This document shows, in pieces, positions 23,441 to 34,430 of a stretch of DNA of 64,000 nucleotides. A model generated the notes under the pieces. The model did not search any database. It was not told the DNA's origin and saw only the letters and a program-made list of their open reading frames with translations. The position numbers were made by a program, and so were the translations under genes. This DNA is from Blasia pusilla (taxonomy: Eukaryota > Marchantiophyta > Marchantiopsida > Blasiales): contig CM114272.1 of NCBI GenBank assembly GCA_050084515.1, forward strand, positions 49,786,001 to 49,850,000, given 5' to 3'. Numbering within the stretch: the stretch's first letter is position 1; each line of letters opens with the position of its first letter.

Positions 23441-24945
23441 GATCTCGCAAAGTTCCGCTAGTCCAACTCCCAATGTTGCTAACTCCATGGCGGAAAACAA
23501 CAGAGCGCGGCTCACCCTAGTGGCCACCTCCAACAATGTGGTCGACACTGGCTCCTCCCGAGCTGGCATAGGAGTTGTCTCTCCAATTCCTCGTGACGTT
23601 GATGCACCTATCTCACCCGTGGACACTGCCGGTCGTCGAGGCACCATCAACGGTGTATGTAGTGCCTCCGACAATGTGAACGAGAGGGGAACCCTGGCCT
23701 GCCGCCCATCGGTCTCCTCATGTGGGTCAATCTCAACCCCACCTCTCGATGGCTCGGTTACTCTCGCAGCACGATTCACCACCGCAGCAATCTTAACCTG
23801 AGCTGCACTACACATAAATCCCATCCTCGTAGAATCCTTACCAGCATCGTGGTATGATGTGGAGGCTGGCGCCACACTAGGTACTCTCAGCTCTGGGCCT
23901 GCCTCTAGCTGCATCATCGTCATGGCAGCAATCCTCTGCTCCAAGGGATCGATGCGCCTAAGGAGCGCTGCATCGGGTGCACGTCCTCCATCTCCCGTAA
24001 CTAGTGATGGCACTCTACCACCAGGATCATCTACCACTCAATCTCCACCAACTCTCTCGCCCCCAAGTCCTATGCTTATCTCACGACATACCTCCCGACG
24101 AATATCGTAACACCTATCCCTCATGTGACCATATCAGTGACAATGATCACATTGTAAGTGTGGTGGGGCCATCCTCTATGGCTCGTGAGAAATCGGAGGT
24201 GCTCGTGGCCCTCTCCCATGCTGTGGGTAGTCCCTCTGCCTATATGACCCACCACATGTCCAACAAGCCAACCCTGGTCCCTGTTGGGAAACATATGTCG
24301 GTATGGGCCTTGCCTCATCAGATCACGATACCCGCCCTGCTGGGTCGACGAGTAGGAGTAGACCCACATGTGCCTTAGCATGCACAAGTACCACGGGAGC
24401 GGGCCGGTGAACCCCGAATCCTGGGAAAAACCCATGGTCACCACCTACTTCTCACTCATGTTGAGCTCTATCCGCTCAGACAACTCGAAGACCATCTTCA
24501 ATGTGGGCTTCGCCGTGTGAAGCAATATCGCATCCCAAACTCTCCTCCGTAGCTCCTCATCAAGAAGCCCATACCAATATTGCACTGACTGCGCCTCATT
24601 CACCCCATATGTGGCAGCAATCAACCGTCGTATGCACGTGAATGCCTCCCTCAGACTCTCACCTGATCTTCGCTGAAAATCCTGTAGACTCCTTAGCTTG
24701 TCGGTCCGCATGCCCTTGTAGCTACCCTTCCCAATTGTCGAAAGAACTCCACTGTGTTTTGGCTGGCCACCACGTTGTATGAGCGTGGAGACGCGACTGC
24801 CTCTCATTCAGAGGTAGTTGAGGAGGTGGTGGACTTGCCCTCGGAGGAGGAGCTCATGACGTTCCCCACTGAGTCATGGTATGCGTAAGCGGCGAAGTTG
24901 GTTGACATGCCAGCTTGACCGGCCATGGAGCCTGCCATGATCACA
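23441..24945 (-). mobile_element. Gypsy gag fused by deletion to integrase (copy A)
   Basis: The minus strand holds a gag start (MAGSMAGQAG near 24940), a retrotransposon gag core at 24450-24750 (LQDFQRRSGESLREAF, YWYGLLDEELRRRVWD) and a CCHC knuckle at about 24105-24165 (CDHC, GHMRDRC, with one stop). A Pro/Arg-rich tail follows with a short coiled coil (RRIDPLEQRIAAM) in a 205-codon open frame. At about 23440 gag sequence passes directly into integrase. Protease, methyltransferase-like, reverse transcriptase and RNase H regions are all missing, so this copy has a large internal deletion. Confidence 0.7.
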
Positions 24946-24984
24946 CAAGGTGTGGTGTTGTTGGATAACTGAGCAGGATTTTTT

Positions 24985-25540
24985 TGCTTGGTTAGTCCCA
25001 CAAGTACGGTGTACCACCCGCAACGCGTCCTACTTGATTTGGGAGCACATCCCTTGATGTTAGGGAAGGCGACGTGTTTGGCGTTGGGATTACGGAAAGG
25101 CGACATCGAGCGTTGTCCCTTTCAGATACAGACCTCTATTGGGGGCGTATCACCCACGCAGTTCATGACTCGAAAGGAGTTGATGGTTAGACTCTAGCCA
25201 CAGCATGAGTCGGATAGTGCGATGGTGGCAGTCGGGCAATTACGACACCGGCAGAGTCGTATGATGTGTTGGTAGGGAGTACGGTGTTCTACCCTCTAGG
25301 TTTTCATTCAGGATTTCTGGGAGGAGACAATTTCTTACTGACCAGGGTGCCGATCAGGTGGTGGACGGGTGAGCCATCTTCCTGTGCAATTTGCAGGGAG
25401 TAGTGGTGGTTGACCACGTGGAGATAGTGTGACCACGTTGGCAGCATTCATAGGTGGTGTTCGCTGATCAGGAGGGTTCGGGGAGAAGAGCACACATGCG
25501 AAGGACATTCGCGTAGCGGATAGTCCCACAGAGAGGCATG
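24985..25540 (+). mobile_element. Gypsy retropepsin relic (copy G)
   Basis: Plus-strand frames give VLLDLGAHPLMLGKA at about 25027-25070, matching the retropepsin D-S/T-G-A active site with S changed to L, and then YDVLVGSTVFYPLGF at about 25260-25305. The second block recurs on the minus strand at 51870-51935. The orientation is opposite to the gag of copy A directly to the left, so this is either another insertion or an inverted piece of the same element. Confidence 0.65.
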
Positions 25541-25545
25541 TTAGG

Positions 25546-25790
25546 GTGGGTGTCTCTTCCCATGGTGCAGAGCTTCTTTATTGTTGTTGGGGACGAGCGT
25601 TGAGATGCATGGAATGCAGACGAGCTCGTGAGGGCGGCGTGGAGCCGTGTCTATGTTTGGAGCAGGGTACGAGGGTGTTAGATCTCTTCGGAGGGATCAA
25701 CACTATGGGTTGCTGCAGTGTGGCAGTGTTGCCGGGATGACGGTATCGATGGTGCTAGATGTGTGTAGGATAGGAGATCTTGTCAGGTAT
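25546..25790 (+). pseudogene. Start of C5-methyltransferase-like domain in Gypsy copy G
   Basis: After the protease the plus strand reads PCLCLEQGTRVLDLFGGINT at about 25648-25707. The VLDLFGGI block resembles motif I of cytosine-C5 DNA methyltransferases (S-adenosylmethionine binding; typically LF.G.G). The frame then stops and the domain is cut off by the polypurine tract and LTR that follow. Alone this would be weak, but the fuller copy at 50620-51640 shows the same block in the same position after the same protease. Confidence 0.55.
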
Positions 25791-25832
25791 ATATGTGTGT
25801 GCTATCTGGAGTAAGGGGGACCCAACTGCCAG

Positions 25833-26612
25833 CTAGGGGGGCGGTTGTGGGGTCCCAGTGTATATGCGTGAGTTTTTTTTTATTATGTGTGGATCTACCC
25901 GTATGTTGGGGAAGATCGGTGTTGTGTAGTGTGTAGATGTGACCAGCGATGTGGGTTGTGTAGCGATGTATATGCCCACGACAACTGTCACATCTTATTT
26001 CGACGTAGGCAAAGTTCTATCGCGTGGACGGCATAGTGTGTCAATGGGCTATTTGGGTGTAACTTTGTCCCGAGATGTTGGATGAGGTTGACGACAGGTT
26101 TGTTGAGTTAGGAACGTCGTTTATGACGATTTCCCTATTTTGGTTTTGGTCCGTCAGGTGACCTGTTGACCAAGTCAATGGTCATCCGGTAACCAGTGCA
26201 CGCAGATTACCGTTGGGAGGGCTATTTTTGGGGGAAGAGCTTTTTGGTTCTTCCCAAGAGTATAAAAGTGAGAGAGATGGCTTTCTCAAGCCATCTTTCT
26301 CATGTTGAGCCTGTGAGCGCCTCTCTTGCATAGACATGTGTGGGTGTGTTGGAGTTAGGATGCTAGCGTCTGGATTCCCTCATAAGAGAGGGTGAATATG
26401 GTTCGATATACTGAGGTAGATTCATGAATGGAGTTTTAGGCGGGGTGAGCCGTTTTTACAACTCTTGATTTTTTTGTGTGGTCCCAATATATATGCGTGA
26501 GTTTGTTTGGTTATGTGTGGATCTACCCGTATGTTGGGGAAGACCGATGTTATATGGTGTGTAGATGTGACCAATGATGTGGGATGTATGACGATGTGTA
26601 TGCGCACGACTA
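25833..26612 (+). mobile_element. Gypsy polypurine tract and LTR (copy G)
   Basis: AGCTAGGGGGGCGGT at 25833-25847 looks like a polypurine tract. The LTR that follows carries a block of about 135 bp (GTCCCAGTGTATATGCG..GCCCACGACA) at 25851-25983 and again at 26476-26612, flanking a middle block that starts TGTCACATC at 25986. A TATA-like sequence (GTATAAAAGTGAG) lies at 26260-26272. The solo LTR at 41392-42016 is a close relative. Confidence 0.65.
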
Positions 26613-26750
26613 CGGCAAAAGAATATTTCATATGTTATGGACAGCAAAAAAAATTAAAATTGAATTTGTATGCAACATCATTAGTCCCATCCCTTCACGA
26701 ACTACACCAAACATTTTTTAAATACCGGCGATGCACAAGCATCTTGTGTG
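26613..26750 (+). mobile_element. Truncated Helitron 3' part
   Basis: Directly after the LTR come words shared in order with the Helitron at 48444-48651: GAATATTTCATATGTTATGG, CAAAAAAAA, CATCATTAGTCCCATCCCTTCACG and CAAACATTTTTT, then a degenerate GCGATGCAC hairpin. The 5' half is missing, suggesting the Gypsy element inserted into a Helitron. Confidence 0.5.
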
Positions 26751-27637
26751 GTACCTTTTTCTACTAGTTACTATTTATTATTCCTTTTTTTTCTTATTAA
26801 CTAATTATCATTGGTGGACCGGTTCTTGTCTGACTTAACTCATAAATAATCTCCCGCAGCCTATACGAAACTCTTAACGGAACAGAGTTCACGCAGTTCG
26901 TGCTTCGAACGGAAGTTCAAATCGCACATCCCGCCATCCTTTCCTTGTAACGAACATTCAAGTGCTCACAATGGCCGGATAAGTTCGGTAAATTGAAGTT
27001 CGGTAAATTGAAACAGGTGGGCAGAGGAGGAAACATCAACAACAAGTATTCGAACAGTTGCCCATGGCCCTATGTTTCCCTCCGCTGCTCCATTTCTCCC
27101 GCATCCGAAAGCAGTTGTCCACAGAATAGCCTCGGAGATCTAGAATTCGAAGGCAACAAGATGCGTCCTCCGGGGCTCTCGGACTGGATGTTTTGGGAAT
27201 TTTGGAACAGCGGCAGAAGTGAGATCGACTTCATTAGTGAACACTGATGCTTTCTCTTCCTATGGGATCCAACGCGCGACAGGCGACAGAGATCTTATCC
27301 CGTCGTCGTTGTCCGTGGCCACAGAAGAGAAGCTGAAGTAAAAGCCTAAACGTCTAAGAGAGATCCTTTCGGCACTACGTAGTCCGGTTACGATTCTCCG
27401 TCCACATACGATAAGCGCACAGGTGCTCCACCCTAAGCTCTAAATTTCTAACAGAAAGATCATTCGACACTATGTCTGTCTAGATTGTCGTGGTTTCGCT
27501 CACTCGCTCCACAGCTACATAAATGTTATGCTGCGACGAGTCTACCAAAAAGAATGGAGCGGCTGTGAACATTTCAGCTGCAGTCTGGGTTTTTGGGATC
27601 AGTGTCGAAGATTAACTAAATTGGTAACAGTTCCCGA
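26751..27637. other. Intergenic stretch, nothing recognised
   Basis: No coding region or repeat is supported. The part next to 27638 lies downstream of the XTH stop codon and probably includes its 3' UTR. Confidence 0.4.
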
Positions 27638-29366
27638 TCAGACAGAGTTGTAGCTGCATTCCCTTGGAGGTGTAGCATATCGTTCCGTATCGATGCAGTA
27701 GTCGTAAATCATATAGTTACGGTGCACCCGCCCGAGCTGGTCCTTGGCGATAGCGTCCAGAGTTTGGTAGGCGGAACTCTCCCACCAATTCCCCTCGTAG
27801 TTCCCGATGCACGACGAGACATCGTTATTCCTCGCTTTGCAAGCATTGAATGAGAAGTCTTGGTATCTGACGACGAATGGCGCATGCTCCCACTTCGTTG
27901 GGACGGCACCACCTCGAGTCGCCCAAGTGCTGGCGTCAAAGATGCTGGCAGCTACCACCATCGGCTGGAAGTGCGGGTATGAACCCGGATAAGTGCTCTC
28001 GATGTTCTTGTGCACTCTGATGGGAATATCATCGACCATCCACCTGCACATCGCCTATCCATTATTGTCAACTCTGGGGCCTTGCGCAACCTGTCATCTC
28101 AAAGGATTTCACCTGGAAATCCATCAACCGATTCGGATATGACAAACCGATCAGATTGCAAGCAAAAGCTCTTTACGGCTCAAGTAAATTACTTTTAAAA
28201 AAGGTCCGTATTCATCCACTATTACAGGGATGTTGCGGAGCTCTTCTATGTATCTACATAGGTTCTCATATCTAGATGCTTATCCTGCAGAAGTGTAGGT
28301 ATCTTTGTCTCTTCTCTTTAATCCTCCCGGCCGACACACTAGTTCTCTTGTAGTCGCCGTTCAGATCATTAGGAATACAAGATAAGTTCTTGGATATTTT
28401 GTGGAGGTCAGGCAAATTGAGATCAAGAAGGGGAGAAGTGCGGAGAAAAGGAAAAGGGAAAAAAGATTGAAGGTAGGAATAAAAGTCCAGGACAGGAACT
28501 GACAGAATCTGACGATGGTTCCAAACGATGGAGTATGTGTGGAAGTCCTCGGTGGGGTCGAACCAGAGGAACATGCGCTGCTCCCTGTTTCCCACACCAC
28601 TGGCGAAGATGTTGGTGTGCAACACATAAGGCTGACCGGTTTCGTTTCCCAGGAACTCGAAGTCGATCTCGTCATGCTTCGAGCCGTAGGACGTGAGCTG
28701 CAACAACATCCGACTGTCGCGTTCGCAAATGCAAGGAAATCCAGCAAGAGTGGCCAAAAATCCAGTGATGTTTCTAATCACCATTCGCCGCTGCCGGGGA
28801 TCGAACCCGGGTCACCCGCGTGACAGGCGGGAATACTTACCACTATACTACAACGACATCGTGCCAGCTTTTCGAAAATTAATAGATAAGTCAAAACATG
28901 ATATTGATCGATTCCGATATTTCGGACACTACTGAACGATTGCGAGTCTACTCACATAGAAGGAGCATACAGTGCCTGAGGAGTCACCGGCGATCAGTTT
29001 GAGCTTGGCGCTGAAGGAACCGTACAAGAAAGAATCGCTGCTCGCCAAAGATGCACCTGCAGCAGCTCCACAAAGCTTATCAGCAATCTTTCGCTACCAC
29101 CGTGAGCCTAGTGAAGTACAAATATAGTAAGAAAAAAAAGTTGAAATGATCGGCAACGCACATTAGGCGATGGTTGCAGACGTTGAGATTCAAGTAGAAG
29201 TACCTGCCACTGGCGTCATGCTGAGCTGAACCTCCTTCAAAATATCATCAGCTACAACGTTCTCTTTGGACCAAACCACATTGAATTCATCTTGGAAATT
29301 AGCGGCGACGGATGTTCCCACTAGCAGCACAGCTATGCACCACCCGAGCAACTCTGTAAAGCCCAT
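27638..29366 (-). CDS. XTH: Xyloglucan endotransglucosylase/hydrolase, four exons
   Basis: Exons on the minus strand are 29366-29204, 29056-28956, 28697-28504 and 28043-27638, all with GT/AG introns and matching phases (864 nt, 287 residues). It is a secreted GH16 enzyme that cuts and rejoins xyloglucan in the cell wall. Exon 1 encodes a signal peptide ([17 protein letters not shown]). The catalytic [11 protein letters not shown] lies at residues 96-106, with Glu98 as nucleophile, Glu102 as acid/base, and the usual N-glycosylation site directly after it (N-E-T). Exon 4 carries the family's C-terminal part with paired cysteines ([17 protein letters not shown]). Length and intron placement fit the family. 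I chose the ATG at 29366 because it gives a clean signal peptide, although the frame stays open further upstream. The gene looks functional. A tRNA gene sits in intron 2. Confidence 0.93.
28752..28757 (-). terminator. Pol III terminator of the tRNA-Asp gene
   Basis: A run of five T residues on the minus strand, about 30 nt downstream of the tRNA 3' end and still inside the XTH intron, 55 nt before the intron's acceptor site. Confidence 0.6.
28786..28857 (-). tRNA. tRNA-Asp (anticodon GUC), nested in an XTH intron
   Basis: The minus strand folds as a 72-nt cloverleaf. The acceptor GUCGUUG pairs with CAGCGGC with two G-U pairs, the anticodon loop is CUGUCAC (GUC, Asp), and the T arm has CCGGG-UUCGAUC-CCCGG. 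The internal A box (TAGTATAGTGG) and B box (GGTTCGATCC) are intact. A TTTTT Pol III terminator follows at about 28753-28757. It lies wholly within XTH intron 2 (28698-28955) and is transcribed in the same direction as the host gene. Confidence 0.95.
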
Positions 29367-30480
29367 CCCACTCAGCCTTGAGCCGAGCCGAGTGCGCTCA
29401 GCACGAGAATGCACGCAGCTGTAGAAACCCCGGCAGTTCGAAATCATCACCCTCTGTTTAGGCCAATCGTCGTGGGCAAGAGGGGGCAACCATCGTATGT
29501 TTTGTTCAGAGAGTTGTTGCACTCTGAACTTGGATGATTATATCAGCATCCAAACTCGAGTCGATAGGAGGGTGAATGAATGTGCGCTGGTGTAGGGCCC
29601 CAGACATTATAACGCAAGAGCGAAAGAGACGAAGCCAAGTTACCCATAGGATGAAAAGACAGGAGCGATCCGGACTCCGGAGATGGATGTTCTTGAACTG
29701 GTATGGTAGTACGGGGCAGCGCGTGTGAGCTGGAGCGTAAGGTCGGACTCGATCGAGCTCCGGCTATTATCTTGTACTCAAAAGCCAATGATGGGAGTGG
29801 GTGGATCGGGATTGACGTTGAGCTGGAATGAATTGCGTGCTCGGAAACTATGCATCTTTGGCCAGATCGCACAGTGCCGTTGGGAATCAGCGTGATTTCA
29901 GTTCTTTCTAACGAGATTCAAAGGTCCAATGTCCATAGTCTAGGTAGACTCCCTTCTGCCACTAACTAATAATTCGCGAACACGTTTAACCTAGGTTCGA
30001 CAAGAATTTGAATAAAACCAAACGATTCCATCGGGACCCCATTGACAGGCAGTTTCCATAACTCGACACTAGTAAGAGCGAATACGTGTTGTAATAAGGA
30101 AATCTTAGTTTAGCCCTCGTGCTCTCGCTTTAAACACAGGTTTTCAAATTCCATCTTTTAATTATATAACTTAAAATATTTAGAGGAATCAGATTTCGTG
30201 TATCTCATCACTTCCCTCCATAATTATCATCTTTATTTGAATGTGCATCATTTTCAATGGTAATTTTTTTCCTTATTTTAGATTGTGCTATATACAGTAT
30301 AATTGATATGAGAAAATACAAGATTAGGTAAAGAAATTCTAATTTTTTGTAGAATTTGCCTTTGAAACTTATTAATTGTCATAGCAAAAGTTGGACAAAT
30401 AAGGAATTGAAATTTACGAAATCTAAGGTTTAAGTAGAGCACGGTCTATGTGGGCGAAGGTAGGCTACGGACCAAGGTTT
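29367..30480. other. XTH upstream region
   Basis: This is upstream of the minus-strand XTH gene. A TATA-like element (minus strand TTATAATG) lies at about 29605-29612, about 240 bp before the start codon; I cannot confirm it as the promoter. Beyond 29900 the DNA becomes AT-rich with no recognisable feature until the Gypsy sequence begins. Confidence 0.35.
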
Positions 30481-30485
30481 TAATA

Positions 30486-31756
30486 AAATTTCATGACGGA
30501 TCCTTGGAAGGACATAAATGGGAGAAATCCACACTAGCTGTTTTGACTAAGAGGTTCTTCTGGCCCAACATGAAAGAAGATGTTGCTCTATATGTGAAGA
30601 CTTGAGTTACCTGCCAAGCAAACAGAGTGTCTTATGAGAAGAAACAAGGCTTGCTTCACCCTTTGCCTATTCCAGAAGGACCCTTGCAGAGTGTGAGTAT
30701 GGACTTCATTACGAGTCTTCCAGAGTCTGAGGGATACAATGCTATACTTCTGATAGTCGATCGATTCACCAAGTTGGGGAGTTTCAGGCCGACGGTGGAC
30801 TCTACGATGGCCTATACGACTTCTCGACTGTTCCTGCTACTTCCTAGATAGCTGATGGCGAGCTTATGGGCTGCCTAGGAGTAGTGTTTCAGATTGGGAT
30901 CCAAAGTTTACCACTGCTTTTTGGAAGCACTTATTCACAAGGCTTAGGACAAAGCTGAGTTTCAGTATCACCTTCCATCCCCAAATAGATGGAAAGACGG
31001 AAAAGATAAACTCGATTGAGAATGAGTCCTTAAGGAATTACGTGAGTTCGGATGAGCGAGATTGGGCAAAGTGGCTAAGTATGGATGAGTACTCGTACAA
31101 CTTGACCAAGAATTTTTCAATTGGAGAATTCTCTGTTTCTTTTCTTATGGACGTGAGCCAAAAAGTCCCCTTGACTTGGCCTTTCAAAGGGTACTACATC
31201 GGCACACACCTGACAAGCAACGGCAAAAGGTCTGTTAGTGGAGATGCAAAAATAGAAGAGCGGACAAGAAGAATTCTTGCAAAGGCTCAACTAAGGTACG
31301 TTACACATGCTAACAAGAGTTCACGCCAAGTGAGATTCCAAGCAACAGGCGTGGTTGAGTGTGAAGAATCTCACTTTTCCGAAGGAGTTTTCTGCAAAGC
31401 TATCGGCCAAGTATGTTGGATCGTATGTGATCAAGGAAAACCCATTTGAGGATGTTTATACATTGAAGCTTCTAGAAGAGTTCAAGATTCATCCGACTTT
31501 CCATGCATCATTATTGAAGAAGTATCTTCAGGATAATGTGCGTCCCGAGCAGAGACAAGTGTTGACGCCACAACCGGTAATCGTAAATGAAGAACTGGAG
31601 TTCAAGGTGGAGACCATCTTAAATTTGAGCCGTAGGGCCAACAAGTACGAGTACTTGGTCAAGCGGAAGGTCTACCGTGTGAAAGAGGTGACTTGGATTG
31701 CGGAGGTAGATTTGGAGCATGCGCAAAAGGTGTTGCAAGACTTCAAATGGATGTAA
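30486..31756 (+). mobile_element. Chromodomain-type Gypsy (chromovirus) integrase relic
   Basis: The plus strand reads through an integrase with several frame breaks. There is a His/Cys zinc region (TKRFFWPNMKEDV..TCQAN, 30545-30625), the core start PLQSVSMDFITSLP with the first catalytic Asp (30680-30722), and an AILLIVDRFTKL block (30742-30775). A GPR-like linker follows (31400-31540, VGSYVIKENPF, HPTFHASLLKKY), then a C-terminal chromodomain (31588-31750, ILNLSRRANKYEYLVKRK, VTWIAEVDLEHA). The chromodomain tail is what directs chromovirus integration to marked chromatin. It lacks the other pol domains and is inactive. Confidence 0.8.
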
Positions 31757-32488
31757 TAAAAGCATATGCGTTAGTACATGGATAGGCTAGGGACATGACT
31801 TGTGACCATACGAACCTTGGGCCAAAGGCCATTATAACTAGATGATGCTAGTGTTGCAATAAAAGAATGCATGGATTTGGAGATTTGATGCTTGTATTAA
31901 TTGCAATTTGTATATGGTAGTGCATGGCAATGAGTAGTTCCTCATATGCTTAGGAGGTAAGTCAAGAGGATAGACAAGGAGTATTTGAGGTGAGAGCTTG
32001 TATTTGGATAGGCACATAGTACAAGACCAAGTATTGGGCAACTAACACTTGAGCTCGCGCTAGCGTCGATAGGGCAAATCATTGTCTTGGGGCTTGGGAT
32101 GATCTTACTCGTGAGAGCATGAGTGAACTTAGTGACGCGCCTAAGTTGAATATGAGAGCGACCCAAAAGTAGTATGACTTGTGTACAAGCTTGTGAATGG
32201 TGTAAACATGTGAGATGTTTATGAGTTGTAAGATAGAGAAGTCTTAGGTAGAAAACTCAGACTAAGTTAGCTTATTTGATAGATTAGATTAGTTCCAAAA
32301 AATTGATCTAGGCTTATTGAAGAGGAGATGCTAAATGATGCTAAGTGTTGTAGGGAAAAACTTAAGACTTTAGCCAAATGAGGAATTGTGCGTTAGCTAC
32401 GAGAACGCAATTAAATGTCAAGGGATCGGCTTCCCAAAGAGACTTGACAATAAAAGGTTTGCGTTGATGAGGGCATCTATCTCTAAAG
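31757..32488. other. Non-coding sequence after the chromovirus relic
   Basis: Probably the 3' non-coding part of the chromovirus relic or of its LTR. I cannot place LTR boundaries. Confidence 0.3.
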
Positions 32489-32760
32489 AGGGATGAGTGT
32501 CGCGACCCTCATAACCAAACGAGCGTCAAGCAAAACATCCAAACTCTAGCGGGTTCACACTAGAATGGTTTGTGCGTTGGAGTGGTCTCTTGGAAGAGTC
32601 ACGTCTCAAGTCACGTGCCCATCTCGACTAGCGTTAGACCCAAGGTTGATTCCGCCACCCTTACTAGTCTCGTGACTACCTAGCTAGTCTAAGTTCCGAC
32701 TTTGATGGGCCATACCAAAGTCTCTCCTCCTTAGTCCCAAAATCATGACTTGCTACTCAA
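32489..32760 (+). mobile_element. Gypsy LTR fragment (TGTCGCGACCCTCATAACC type)
   Basis: The piece opens with GTGTCGCGACCCTCATAACCAA and continues with words shared with the minus-strand LTR at 43632-44658 (GCGTCAAGCAAAACATC.., TCTCTTGG.AAGTC). This differs from the LTR of the methyltransferase-bearing family. The right end is lost where other Gypsy sequence begins. Confidence 0.5.
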
Positions 32761-32829
32761 GTACGCTAGCATGAGGGTGTCATCATCCATTGATAATAGC
32801 TATCATTACCTATTATTAATGGATGAGGA

Positions 32830-33622
32830 CATGATGCCTAAATTTCATACATCTACCTATTGGGAATTTTTGGCCATAGAGAGCCATGTAGCATCAACTT
32901 GGATATCAAGGTCAAATGGAGAGTCCTTAGATCCAAAGGCATGTGAGGAGGGGACATGTGGCCGAGCTATCCAAAAGGATGGGGTGGTCTTGGTGTATGT
33001 ACATACGAGCAGCATAACAAGAATAGTGAATGTCAGAAAGCAAGATGGGATCCTATAACAAGCCACACTATTTATGTGGGAAGGAACACATATTTTATGA
33101 GTTTGGGAGGATGGAAAAATATAAGTGATGCGCGCCTCATCCTCCATAGAGAGCATAGTTCGTGCTACTTGTTCATGAGGAGAAGTATAATTTGGAGTAA
33201 AGTGGGACATAAAACTTGTGTCAAGTATAGTGTTTGTGGTGGCACCCGCGTGGTGTATAACAACAATTTAGGACAATTTTTTGCCATATGTGTGGTGTGT
33301 GATAGAGTATGACCATCCTTCTACTCTCCAACTCTACAATAATTTCATACACCACCCATCATGGGTTCAGGTTATCAATGGAGTTTGGATTTTTTGGATA
33401 GAATTTTTGGATTTACGACTAAGACGTTTATCTTGGATAGAATTTTTAGATATAGACTAAGACGTTTCGTATATATCTTGCTGATGGTTGAGCACTTTTC
33501 AGAGTGGATAGAGTTAGTTTCATTGCAAGAGAAAGAAAATGAAGGAGTAACATTAGCATTCTTAGATCAACTATTGAGTCAGTATGATGCACCAATAGAG
33601 GTGTTGATGAACCAACACTGTC
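32830..33622 (+). mobile_element. Gypsy integrase N-terminal and core fragment (copy F, plus part)
   Basis: The sequence from GGTCAAATGGAGAGTCCTTAG through the zinc region to the core matches copy D at 62400-63070 in order. The core words are WSLDFLDRIF, MVEHFSEWIELVSL and LLSQYDAPIEVLMNQ, against WSLDFARPL, MIAYLSKWIELIAL and LCHYGAPAKILIDE in copy D. At 33623 it is interrupted by an LTR start (TGTCATGGCCCTCAG). Confidence 0.6.
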
Positions 33623-33829
33623 ATGGCCCTCAGAACCAAATGTACCCCAATGTGGAACTCTAGTGGGCTCATGCCAGCATGGAAAAGTGTCGCAGTCCCA
33701 AAAGCGATGCATGAGTTGCAAAAGCAAAACACTAGCCTAAATGTGCATCTTAAACCAAAATAGTTGTGTCCTCAAAGAGCATAACCAAACATAAGTTGGA
33801 ACTTGAGAAGACTCGAGGTGATATGGTGT

Positions 33830-34430
33830 CTGGTTGCACATATGGTCCTTCCAAACCATTTAATCATGTCTCTCTGAAAAGAGGACTTTTGTGTGACAAA
33901 ACGTTGTGCACTCTTAAAATAGTATGGCCACTATAACATCAAATGTTATGAATGTTTTCTATTGCAAATAGACATAGTTTTCGTGATGAAATCTTCATGT
34001 TATTATTTGATAGCCTTTTCCCCAAACAACTACATACTTCCATATATATGTCACAATGTTGCGCAATAGCCAAGTTCTCTAACGTCATGGGCATGATTTT
34101 ATAAAATTTCTCTACCCATTAAGAACATGCTCGAATCCACAATATCTTATAAATTAGGATTATGAAGGTTTAATCCCTCACCAACAACATGACGAATGGA
34201 CATCCGTAAGTTGTGCTCTTGTAAAAAGTAAGATGAAAATGATGATGAGGTTTCCTTCTTGCTAAACCTATAGCACATCACCAACCACATAAATTTTAGG
34301 TCATAATCTCCTAGGTGATCTTTTTGTAAGCCATGCTTGTCCAAATATCTCTTCAACATATGGATAACTCGCTTTGCTAGACCATCTTCTTGAGGATGAT
34401 CTCATCATGTCATGCAATGGTTGATCAACT
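33830..34430 (-). mobile_element. Gypsy integrase fragment (copy F, minus part)
   Basis: Minus-strand sequence from the integrase core to the VWKDH-like block matches, in order, copies A and B and the plus-strand copy D (for example the complements of GGTCCTTCCAAACCAT, GCGCAATAGCCAAGTTCTC and CATCTTCTTGAGGATGATCTC). It is truncated before the PHD finger. With the plus-oriented fragment to the left this suggests two insertions or an inversion. Confidence 0.6.

Noticed and set aside
26900-26940. TTCGAACGGAAGTTCAAATC considered as a tRNA T arm
   Set aside because: No matching acceptor or anticodon arm can be built around it.
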